Below are positions 57,178-64,000 of a stretch of 64,000 nt of DNA, piece after piece. Each line of letters opens with the position of its first letter. Within the stretch, counting starts at the first letter, position 1. This DNA is from Sphingomonas sp. YR710 (lineage in GTDB: Bacteria; Pseudomonadota; Alphaproteobacteria; Sphingomonadales; Sphingomonadaceae). The notes below the pieces were generated by a model that had not been told where the DNA came from, searched no databases, and saw only the letters and a list, made by a program, of their open reading frames with translations. The stretch spans positions 186,001 to 250,000 of the forward strand of contig NZ_FMZJ01000004.1 in NCBI RefSeq assembly GCF_900101455.1, written 5' to 3'. Position numbers and translations under genes: made by a program.

Positions 57178-58517
57178 CCGAAGCGACACAGCCGGGCGGC
57201 GGGACAACCGCCGCCCGGCCCCTCGGCCTGGTGATGGCGACGGCTTTGGTCGTCGGCAACATGATCGGCTCGGGCGTCTATCTGCTGCCGGCAAGCCTTG
57301 CGCCTTATGGCTGGAACGTAATCCCGGCCTGGGGGCTCACGATCCTCGGCGGGCTCGCGGTCGCGACCGTGTTCGGGGCGCTCGCCCGCACGCGGCCGCA
57401 GGCGGGAGGGCCTTATGCCTATACGCAGGCGGCGTTCGGGCCGGGCGTCGGCTTCTTCATCGCCTGGGCCTATTGGATTTCGCTGTTCGTGGGCAATGCG
57501 GCCATCGCGGTCGCCGCCGTCAGCTATCTGTCGGCGTTCATTCCGGTGGTCGCGACCAACGCCTTGCTGTCGACCGCCATCACGATCGCGCTGGTGTGGA
57601 CGATGACCGCGATCAACCTGCGCGGCGTCGGCACCGTCGGCAAGGTTCAGCTCGTCACCACCGTGCTGAAGGTTCTACCCCTGATCGCCGTAGTCGCGAT
57701 CGCGGCGATCGCCGCCCCCGCCGGCGGGCTCGCTCTGCCCGATCCGCAGCATCCGCCGATCACCGCCGCGACGATCAGCACCGCCGCCACTTTGACCTTG
57801 TGGGCGTTGCTCGGGCTGGAATCGGCGACGGTTCCCGCCGGTCAGGTCGTCGCCCCCCAACGCACGATCCCGCGCGCAACGATCGGCGGCACAGCGCTCA
57901 CCGGGATCATCTATCTGTTCGCCTGCACCGCGGTGATCCTGCTGCTGTCGCCGATGCAAGCCGCACAATCGGCGGCGCCGTTCGCCGACGTGATCGGCCG
58001 CTATTGGGGGCCCAACGCCGGCCATATCGTCGCGGCCTTCGCGATGATCAGCGCGCTGGGCGCGCTCAATGGCTGGATCCTGCTCCAGGGCGAAATGCCC
58101 GCCGCGATGGCCGCCGGCGGCGTCTTCCCGCGCGCGCTGGCGAAACTGTCACCGAAGGGCGTGCCCGTACGCGCGCATCTGCTGTCGAGCAGCCTTGTCA
58201 CGATCGTACTGCTGTTCAACGCCAGCAAGACGACGGTGGCACTGTTTACTTTCGTCGCGCTGCTCGCGACGACGGCGTCGCTGGTGATGTATCTGGCGGT
58301 GGCGGGGGCGGCGCTCAAGCTGGGGGCTGGCGCGAAATCCGTGGCCGTTATGGCCGGGATATATGCGATCTGGGCGCTTTATGGTGCGGGGCCGGAAGCC
58401 AATATCTGGGGCGGAGTCTTGATCGCCTGCGGGATACCGGTGTGGCTGGCGATGCGGGGAAAGGTCGCGATGAGCGCTGAACCCACCGAGCAGAACGGGC
58501 GTTGGCGAGGAGCCTAA
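57174..58517 (+). CDS. APC-family amino-acid permease, AdiC-like
   Basis: A 447-aa inner-membrane permease with 12 helices. The first helix motif VVGNMIGSGVYLLPASLAPYG matches the basic-amino-acid antiporter group (AdiC, PotE, CadB). In helix 6, WALLGLESATVPAGQV holds the Trp-Glu pattern near the AdiC substrate gate. TTG at 57174 overlaps the receptor's TGA; a later ATG at 57234 would trim helix 1. With the TonB receptor and ast enzymes, arginine or agmatine is the likely substrate class, by inference. Confidence 0.88.
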   Translation: MTEATQPGGGTTAARPLGLVMATALVVGNMIGSGVYLLPASLAPYGWNVIPAWGLTILGGLAVATVFGALARTRPQAGGPYAYTQAAFGPGVGFFIAWAYWISLFVGNAAIAVAAVSYLSAFIPVVATNALLSTAITIALVWTMTAINLRGVGTVGKVQLVTTVLKVLPLIAVVAIAAIAAPAGGLALPDPQHPPITAATISTAATLTLWALLGLESATVPAGQVVAPQRTIPRATIGGTALTGIIYLFACTAVILLLSPMQAAQSAAPFADVIGRYWGPNAGHIVAAFAMISALGALNGWILLQGEMPAAMAAGGVFPRALAKLSPKGVPVRAHLLSSSLVTIVLLFNASKTTVALFTFVALLATTASLVMYLAVAGAALKLGAGAKSVAVMAGIYAIWALYGAGPEANIWGGVLIACGIPVWLAMRGKVAMSAEPTEQNGRWRGA

Positions 58518-58849
58518 TCATCCGCATTGTCGAATTTCCGCACCTCGACAGCGCTTTCATCGAAATTGTCAATTAGGCGTGCATTGATGCCCATCTTGCC
58601 GAAATCTTCCCCAAGAGATTGCCAATGGGTGCCGCAGCCGCAGATTGGGCAGTGGTGAATGCCGATCATTCGATCGCCCCAGATATAGGCTGTCGTCTCG
58701 CCTGAAACGCGCACCTGATCCGGCGGATAATAAGCGACACGCCATGCGAGCCGGCGACAGAGGGAGCAGTTGCAGTCTGCAACCCACGCGGGCTCGCTTG
58801 GCAGCTCTATCCGCACGTTGCCGCAGTGACAGCTTCCCTGAACGCGCAT
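58514..58849 (-). CDS. GFA/CENP-V-type zinc protein
   Basis: A 111-aa member of the glutathione-dependent formaldehyde-activating (GFA) fold. Zinc ligands: CHCGNVRIEL, CNCSLCRR, and CPICGCGTHW. The N-terminal G-S-C-H-C-G start is typical. Most such proteins lack a proven formaldehyde role. It converges on the permease gene, with the two 3' ends overlapping by 4 bases. ATG at 58849. Confidence 0.9.
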   Translation of the reverse strand: MRVQGSCHCGNVRIELPSEPAWVADCNCSLCRRLAWRVAYYPPDQVRVSGETTAYIWGDRMIGIHHCPICGCGTHWQSLGEDFGKMGINARLIDNFDESAVEVRKFDNADD

Positions 58850-58909
58850 AGCGAATTCTTATGGTGATTTGGGAATGCCCGCAATGGCGTCGAAACGCGC
58901 CACAATCGC

Positions 58910-59086
58910 TCAATCGATCGACCGCCCTACCCACTTCCCCTTCGTCCGGCTCGTCAGATGAAACTGCGAGCAACGGTCGCAACGATAGGGCCTGAGCGGA
59001 AGGCCGATGCGCAGCGCGGCCGAAACCGCGTCCTGCTCGGACGGGAAACGCGCCTTCCTGACGCAAATGCTGAGCCTCGTGCGCAC
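58910..59086 (-). CDS. 58-aa zinc-ribbon-like small protein
   Basis: A 58-aa open frame in an otherwise unannotated gap. GTG at 59086 has GGAGGAG 6 bases upstream, an excellent ribosome site. The central part RPYRCDRCSQFHLTSRTKGK holds a C-x2-C pair and a His, a pattern seen in many short sphingomonad proteins and phage-like zinc ribbons. A further Cys lies near the N-terminus (SICVRKARF). The function is unknown. It is 60 bp upstream of the GFA gene on the same strand and may share its transcript. Confidence 0.75.
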   Translation of the reverse strand: MRTRLSICVRKARFPSEQDAVSAALRIGLPLRPYRCDRCSQFHLTSRTKGKWVGRSID

Positions 59087-59116
59087 CTGTACTCCTCCGC
59101 CCGCAATCGTCGCGAC

Positions 59117-60724
59117 TTACCCCCAGCCGAACAAGCTCTTCGCCAGCCCCCGATCGGCCAATATCGCCTGCGCCGCATTATGCCCCGGCGCGCCGGTCAC
59201 GCCGCCGCCCGGATGGCTGCCGGCGCCGCACATATAGAGCCCCTTGATCGGCCCGCGATAATTGCCGTGGCCGAGGATCGGCCGCGCGGCCCACAATTGG
59301 TCGAGCGCCATATGGCCATGCATGATATCGCCGCCGACCAGCCCGAACGTCCGTTCGAGATCGAGCGGCGACAATATCTGCCGGCCGACCACCGACGCCG
59401 CGAAGCCCGGCGCATGCGCCTCAACCCTCGCGATGATATGATCGGCCGCCGCCTCGCGCTCGTCGTCCCAGCTCCGGCCATCGGGCAGCACGGGCGCGAA
59501 TTGCTGGCAGAACAGGCTGGCGACATGGCCACCCGGCGGCGCGAGGCTGTCGTCGACGGTCGAGGGGATCAGCATTTCGACGATCGGCTGTTTCGACCAG
59601 CCGAAGGCGCGTGCATCGGTGAAGGCGCGATCCATATAATCGAGCGTCGGCGCGATGATGATGCCGCTGCGATGGTGCTCGCCCTCCCCCGGCAAGGCCG
59701 TGAAATTCGGCAGCGCCGACAGCGCGACATTCATCCGGAACGTCCCCGAACCCGCGCGAAATCCCTTCATCCGGTGGCGGAAATCGTCGCTGAGATCACC
59801 GGGATCGATCATCTTGCGATAGAGCAGGCCGGGCCCGACATTGGCGGCGATCACCGAGGCGAAATGCTCGACCCCGCCTTCGACATGCACGCCGACCGCG
59901 CGGCCGTTATCGACCAGCACCTTTTCGACCGGTGACTCGACTTCGATGGCCACGCCGGCTTCCTCGCATGCCGCGCGCATCGCCTGCGTGATCGCGCCCA
60001 TCCCCCCGATCGCGTGACCCCAGGCGCCCTTCTTGCCGTTCACCTCGCCGAACACATGGTGGAGCAACACATAGGCCGATCCCGGCGTGTCGGGGCTCGC
60101 ATAATTGCCGACCACCGCGTCGAAGCCGAACGCGGCCTTGACGGGGGCGCTTTCGAACCATCCATCGAGGAAATTGCGCGCGCTTTTCACGAACAGATCG
60201 AGGATGTCGCGCTGCGCCGGCAAGGACAGGCCGGCGATTCGCCGCCCCTGCGAAGCTGCGCGCAGCAATTCGGAAACGCCGCCGCCGGCATTGGGCGGGA
60301 TGCGCAGCGCGAGATCACGCAGCACGTCGGCCACGCCCTCGAGCGCATCATAATAAGCCGGCAGCGCCAGCGCATCGCGATCCGAGAAGCGTTTGAATTC
60401 GGCCTGTGTTCGCTCGAGCCCGCCGCCGAGCTTCAGATAGCCGTCATCTTCGAGCGGCAGGAAATTGGAAATCGGCCGCTCGACGATCCTTAAGCCCCGT
60501 TCGTGCAGCCGCATGTCGGCGATCACCTTCGGCTGCAGCAGACTGACCGTGTAACTCGCCACCGAATTGCGAAAACCCGGGTAGAATTCCTCGGTGACGG
60601 CCGCGCCACCGACAATGCCGCGCCGTTCGAGCACGCGCACCTTGAGGCCCTTGCGCGCGAGATAGAAGGCGCAGACCAGCCCATTATGGCCGCCACCGAT
60701 GATGATCGCGTCCTGGCGGCTCAT
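59117..60724 (-). CDS. FAD-dependent oxidoreductase, PYROXD2/CrtI-like
   Basis: A 535-aa flavoprotein of the phytoene-desaturase-like family (PYROXD2 type). The dinucleotide motif is IIIGGGHNGLVCAFYLARKG, followed by VLERRGIVGGAAVTEEF. The C-terminal FAD contact is CGAGSHPGGGVTGAPGHNAA. It lacks carotenoid-cluster neighbours. ATG at 60724 overlaps the Rieske oxygenase stop (ATGA), so the two are made together. A shared oxidative catabolic job is likely, but the substrate is not known. Confidence 0.88.
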   Translation of the reverse strand: MSRQDAIIIGGGHNGLVCAFYLARKGLKVRVLERRGIVGGAAVTEEFYPGFRNSVASYTVSLLQPKVIADMRLHERGLRIVERPISNFLPLEDDGYLKLGGGLERTQAEFKRFSDRDALALPAYYDALEGVADVLRDLALRIPPNAGGGVSELLRAASQGRRIAGLSLPAQRDILDLFVKSARNFLDGWFESAPVKAAFGFDAVVGNYASPDTPGSAYVLLHHVFGEVNGKKGAWGHAIGGMGAITQAMRAACEEAGVAIEVESPVEKVLVDNGRAVGVHVEGGVEHFASVIAANVGPGLLYRKMIDPGDLSDDFRHRMKGFRAGSGTFRMNVALSALPNFTALPGEGEHHRSGIIIAPTLDYMDRAFTDARAFGWSKQPIVEMLIPSTVDDSLAPPGGHVASLFCQQFAPVLPDGRSWDDEREAAADHIIARVEAHAPGFAASVVGRQILSPLDLERTFGLVGGDIMHGHMALDQLWAARPILGHGNYRGPIKGLYMCGAGSHPGGGVTGAPGHNAAQAILADRGLAKSLFGWG

Positions 60725-61911
60725 GCGATCGATCCGGCGATGCTCTTCGCGCTCCATCCGGGGGCCGGCCTTCGGGGCTCGCGCGCCTCGGGGATCAACG
60801 CCCGCATCTTGCGTGCGAAACTGCGCAGGCAGACCTCGCTGTCGCCGAGCGGCCCCTGGGTGAAACTGCCCGACATCATCCCCTCCTGCACACGCGCGAC
60901 CAGATCGGTATCCTCGGCATTGACCATGCGATTGATCCGCCAGTTCAGGTAACGTGCCGCCTTCATCTCGCGCCGATTGTCGGGCAAGGCATAAGCGATC
61001 TCGCGGATCATCGTCTGCGTCGGCGAGACAGGCAGGAATTGCATGAAATCGATCTGCTCCGGATAGATATCAAACGCGGTGTTCGGCCATAGTTTGAAAT
61101 AGACCCAATATCGCTGCTGGTCGGCCGGCAGATGATCGACCTGCGGCAGGTATTTGCGGTACAAAGCCTCGGACGGGCTGGCCGGCGCGCCTTCGATCAG
61201 TGAGCCGCTCATCCGGTCGACCCATTCCCCCGCCTCGATCGCATAGCCGACACCGAACAGCCGCCTGAGCCCCGGATGCGCGACCGGGATGTGCAGGCCG
61301 TCCGAATAATTGTCGGCGATATTCTTCCAGTTGACCGCGCGCGGCCGCATCGTCACCCGCCCGATCGCGCGCATATCCTCCAGCCGATAGGGCGCGATTT
61401 CCGCCTCATAAGGCGCCATCATCTCGGCGACCGATGGCCCGTGCCGCTCGATCTGGACGAAGACGAAGCCGCGCCACACCTCGGTGGCGAAATCCTGCAG
61501 TCCGTAATCGTCGAAATCGAGGCCCGGATAGCCCCGCCGATTGGGCACGCCGATCAGGGTGCCCGTCAGGTCATACGTCCAGGCATGATAAGGACAGACC
61601 AGCCGCTTCGCACAACCCTGCGCGCCATCGACCAGCCGCGCGGCCCTGTGCCGGCAGACATTGGCGAAGGCACGAACGGCGCTGTCATCGCCGCGGATCA
61701 CGATGATCGACTCGCCGCCCACATTCAGCGACTGCCAATCGCCAGCCTGCGGGATATCGCTCAGATGGCAGACGATCTGCCACGATCGGCGGAAAATCCG
61801 CTCCTGTTCGAGCGCATAGGCTTCGGGATCGTGATAGAGCCAGCCCGGCAGTCCGAACGCGTCATCGGGATCGGCGGCCGATCCCATCTGTTGCACGACC
61901 TTCAACGCCAT
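60721..61911 (-). CDS. Rieske non-heme iron oxygenase, alpha subunit
   Basis: A 396-aa ring-hydroxylating-type oxygenase. The Rieske cluster is CRHRAARL and CPYHAW (C-x-H and C-x2-H). The mononuclear iron site is NIADNYSDGLHIPVAHPGL, with Asp/His/His in the usual order. The N-terminal PGWLYHDPEAYALEQERIF is typical. No reductase, ferredoxin or beta subunit is next to it. ATG at 61911 has GAGG 6 bases upstream; a GTG lies one codon before. It could act on an aromatic ring or a betaine-like N-methyl group. Confidence 0.9.
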   Translation of the reverse strand: MALKVVQQMGSAADPDDAFGLPGWLYHDPEAYALEQERIFRRSWQIVCHLSDIPQAGDWQSLNVGGESIIVIRGDDSAVRAFANVCRHRAARLVDGAQGCAKRLVCPYHAWTYDLTGTLIGVPNRRGYPGLDFDDYGLQDFATEVWRGFVFVQIERHGPSVAEMMAPYEAEIAPYRLEDMRAIGRVTMRPRAVNWKNIADNYSDGLHIPVAHPGLRRLFGVGYAIEAGEWVDRMSGSLIEGAPASPSEALYRKYLPQVDHLPADQQRYWVYFKLWPNTAFDIYPEQIDFMQFLPVSPTQTMIREIAYALPDNRREMKAARYLNWRINRMVNAEDTDLVARVQEGMMSGSFTQGPLGDSEVCLRSFARKMRALIPEAREPRRPAPGWSAKSIAGSIA

Positions 61912-61999
61912 CACCCGCCTCGCACATAACCGTGAAGGAGAGTGACGACACTGGCGTCCCGCCGCAATCGAAAAGCCCCGCAGCGGTGGCGGGCGGGGA

Positions 62000-62635
62000 T
62001 TACTGCTCCCCCGGCATCGTCAACTGATAAGGCTGACAGATGCTTTGAAATACAGGCAGCGCTTCGCAGGCTTCCGAATGCCGGCGCAGCGCCGCGAGAC
62101 CTGACATCGCAAACATGCCGGGCAGCGCTTCGCTGATGAACCGAAGCATCGTTGCGAGAACGATGTCGGCATGGCTCAATTGATCGCCGAACAGCCACTC
62201 GCTCGTCCGCGCCGCCCGTTCCGCATCGAGCAACGCCAGCGTATCGCGCACCTGCGACTGGCAGCGCTCAACCCACATCGGCAGCCCTTCCCGAAACGCC
62301 CGTTCATAAACAAGACTGACACCCTTGTCGGCGACACCGGCCGCGAACGCGCACAATCTGAGCATCGCGATCCGATCGGCCCCGGCGCGACCCAGAAAAG
62401 CGCGATCGGGCCCAACCATGTCGTCGATCGCTTCGAGGATCACGAAACTGTCGGTCAGCACGCTATTGTCATCGAGAACCAGCGCCGGCACCCGCCGCAA
62501 CGGATTGTGACGTGCGATCTTGTCGACGTCGCCAAAGCCAGACCAGGGCGCGTGATCGAAGGCGATGCCATAAAGCGTCATGGCAATCCCCACGCGCCGC
62601 ACGAACGGCGAATCATATTGCCCGATCAGCAGCAT
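62000..62635 (-). CDS. Glutathione S-transferase family protein
   Basis: A 211-aa GST. The thioredoxin-fold N-domain starts LLIGQYDSPFVRRVGIAMTL, and RVPALVLDDNSVLTDSFVIL carries the cis-Pro and the S/T-D/E glutathione site. The helical C-domain follows from about residue 85. ATG at 62635 has GGAGG 7 bases upstream. It is on the same strand as, and 88 bp upstream of, the Rieske gene, so it may supply glutathione-dependent steps in the same pathway. Confidence 0.9.
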   Translation of the reverse strand: MLLIGQYDSPFVRRVGIAMTLYGIAFDHAPWSGFGDVDKIARHNPLRRVPALVLDDNSVLTDSFVILEAIDDMVGPDRAFLGRAGADRIAMLRLCAFAAGVADKGVSLVYERAFREGLPMWVERCQSQVRDTLALLDAERAARTSEWLFGDQLSHADIVLATMLRFISEALPGMFAMSGLAALRRHSEACEALPVFQSICQPYQLTMPGEQ

Positions 62636-62761
62636 CGATATCCTCCACCCCAGTCCTGCTGGCGCCGCCTCGCGCCCGGAAACCCGACTTTATCGAGCGG
62701 ATCATGGCAGGCAATGCCCGCTCCGCCGCAAAGCCGCCACTCCCGCCATTTTCTTTTGATA

Positions 62762-62784
62762 TTGCAGTGCAACATGGTTGTTGC
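62762..62784. promoter_or_regulatory. TGC-rich palindromic site between gst and glgP
   Basis: TTGCAGTGCAACA (62762-62774) contains the palindrome TTGCAGTGCAA. Its GCAACA is followed after TGGT by TGTTGC (62779-62784), a second dyad. The sequence resembles the TGC-rich sites bound by PhaR in alphaproteobacteria and is close to the motif at 9488 between phaR and its neighbour. It lies about 60 bp before glgP. Confidence 0.4.
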
Positions 62785-62844
62785 GAAGCGTGACGGGTGC
62801 GATACAGTCTGATCGAAGCTGGCGTTCGGGGGAGTCCGGAAACG

Positions 62845-64000
62845 ATGAACAGAGCAAACGCATCAACCCTTCCGAAACCTGCGCCGCGCACATCGGATCC
62901 GTCGGTGCTGGCCGAGGAAATCGTCGAGCGACTCACCTATCGCATCGGCAAGAATGCCACCGCCGCCAAATCGCATGACTGGCTTGCCGCCACGATCCTC
63001 GTCATTCGGGATCGGGTGATCGATCGCTGGATCGCAAGCACGCAGAAGACCTATGAGGATGAAGGCAAGCGCGTCTATTATCTGAGCCTCGAATTCCTGA
63101 TCGGCCGGCTGATGCGCGATGCCGTCTCCAATCTCGGCCTGATGGACGAAATGCGCGATGCGCTCGCCTTGCTTGGCGTCGATATCGACGTGATCCGCGA
63201 ACTCGAGCCCGATGCCGCGCTCGGCAATGGCGGCCTCGGCCGGCTCGCGGCCTGTTTCATGGAATCGATGGCGACCGTCGATGTGCCGGCCTACGGCTAT
63301 GGCATTCGTTATGTGAACGGGATGTTCCGTCAGGAAATGTCGGATGGATGGCAGGTGGAGCTGCCCGAGACATGGCTGGCACACGGCAACAACTGGGAAT
63401 TCGAACGGCGCGAGGCGAGCTATGAGATCGGCTTCGGCGGCACGGTCGAGCTTGCGGCGGCGGACGGCAGCGGCGATCATGCGCGCCACTGGAAGCCACA
63501 TGACCGGTTCATCGCCACGCCTTATGACACGCCGGTGGTCGGCTGGCGCGCCAACCGGGTCAACACCTTGCGGCTATGGACCGCACAGCCGATCGATCCG
63601 ATCCTGCTGGATGCGTTCAACGCCGGCGATCATATTGGCGCGCTGAAGGAGAGCAACCGCGCCGAGGCACTGACCCGCGTGCTCTACCCTGCCGATTCGA
63701 CGGCAGCGGGGCAGGAATTGCGGCTGCAGCAGGAATATTTCTTCTCGTCGGCATCGCTGCAGGACATCGTCCGCCGGCACGTCCAATATTTCGGCGACAT
63801 CCGCACCCTGCCCGACAAGGCCGCGATCCAGCTCAACGATACCCATCCGGCGGTCTCGGTCGCCGAGTTGATGCGGATCCTGATCGATCTCCACAATATC
63901 GATTTCGACGAGGCGTGGGACATCACCCGCCGCACCTTCGGCTATACCAACCACACCTTGCTGCCCGAGGCGCTCGAAAGCTGGCCGGTGCCCTTGTTCG
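62845..64000 (+). CDS. glgP: Glycogen/starch phosphorylase (3' end outside window)
   Basis: The first 385 residues of a GT35 phosphorylase that releases glucose 1-phosphate from glycogen. The frame is open at the right edge. VYYLSLEFLIGRLMRDAVSNL, PDAALGNGGLGRLAACFMES, GYGIRYVNGMFRQEMSDGWQ and QLNDTHPAVSVAELMRILID are characteristic of the family. The PLP lysine lies beyond the window. ATG at 62845 has GGGGGAG (62828-62834) upstream. The neighbouring glg genes, if present, are to the right. Confidence 0.95.
   Translation, partial: MNRANASTLPKPAPRTSDPSVLAEEIVERLTYRIGKNATAAKSHDWLAATILVIRDRVIDRWIASTQKTYEDEGKRVYYLSLEFLIGRLMRDAVSNLGLMDEMRDALALLGVDIDVIRELEPDAALGNGGLGRLAACFMESMATVDVPAYGYGIRYVNGMFRQEMSDGWQVELPETWLAHGNNWEFERREASYEIGFGGTVELAAADGSGDHARHWKPHDRFIATPYDTPVVGWRANRVNTLRLWTAQPIDPILLDAFNAGDHIGALKESNRAEALTRVLYPADSTAAGQELRLQQEYFFSSASLQDIVRRHVQYFGDIRTLPDKAAIQLNDTHPAVSVAELMRILIDLHNIDFDEAWDITRRTFGYTNHTLLPEALESWPVPLF

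Overview
The window is a stretch of high-GC alphaproteobacterial chromosome. Gene content and order point to Sphingomonadales (Sphingomonas or a close relative). Supporting signs are the atpHAGDC operon with a small cysteine-motif gene between atpD and atpC, a serS-surE-nlpD block, PhaR/polyhydroxybutyrate genes, a DksA with a decayed zinc finger, a large TonB-dependent receptor beside a TPR-sulfotransferase, an arginine succinyltransferase cluster, and the usual GC-rich hairpin repeats between convergent genes. No rRNA, tRNA, CRISPR array, insertion sequence, phage or plasmid replication gene was seen. The genus call is inference.

Layout. 0-6 kb: the end of a lytic transglycosylase, then the F1 part of ATP synthase (delta, alpha, gamma, beta, a 62-aa YHS-like protein, epsilon), closed by a strong terminator. 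6-9 kb: a DMT exporter, divergent from a CpaF-type secretion ATPase. 8.6-11.8 kb: polyhydroxyalkanoate genes (phaR, a short PhaC-like hydrolase, a thiolase). 11.9-16.8 kb, all minus strand: peroxiredoxin, MlaF and MlaE directly behind alanine racemase, and an MHS-type transporter. 17-20 kb: stress and regulatory genes (Hsp20, two YdcH-like proteins, PilZ, DksA, a secreted duplicated-repeat protein). 20-28.5 kb, plus strand: serS, surE, an NlpD-like lipoprotein, rimO, an M17 peptidase, MarR, NlpC/P60 and argC. 28.5-33.3 kb, minus strand: queE-queC, a small secreted protein, and two membrane glycosyltransferases. 33.7-38.2 kb: a pyrimidine catabolic operon deoA-rutBCDA. 38-45.7 kb: accessory enzymes (DUF4337, GNAT, secreted amidase, FMN reductase, SDR with NTF2-like, luciferase-like oxidoreductase, secreted amidohydrolase). 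45.7-48.7 kb: a MASE1-PAS-GGDEF-EAL protein with an AT-rich 5' end. 49-58.5 kb, plus strand: astA-astD-M20 hydrolase, then TPR-sulfotransferase, TonB-dependent receptor and an AdiC-like permease. 58.5-62.6 kb, minus strand: GFA protein, a 58-aa zinc-ribbon-like protein, a PYROXD2-like flavoprotein overlapping a Rieske oxygenase, and a GST. From 62.8 kb a glycogen phosphorylase runs off the right edge.

How genes work together. The deoA-rut operon should split thymidine and degrade the free base, although rutE, rutF and rutG are not local. The ast block plus TonB receptor plus AdiC-like permease could form an import-and-degrade route for an arginine-related compound; the sulfotransferase beside the receptor is the least explained part. 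The pha genes and glgP are both carbon-storage functions, and similar TGC-rich motifs lie in front of them. The most promising undescribed candidates are the sulfotransferase/TonB receptor/permease/ast block, the Rieske-PYROXD2 pair, and the YHS-like gene inside the ATP synthase operon.
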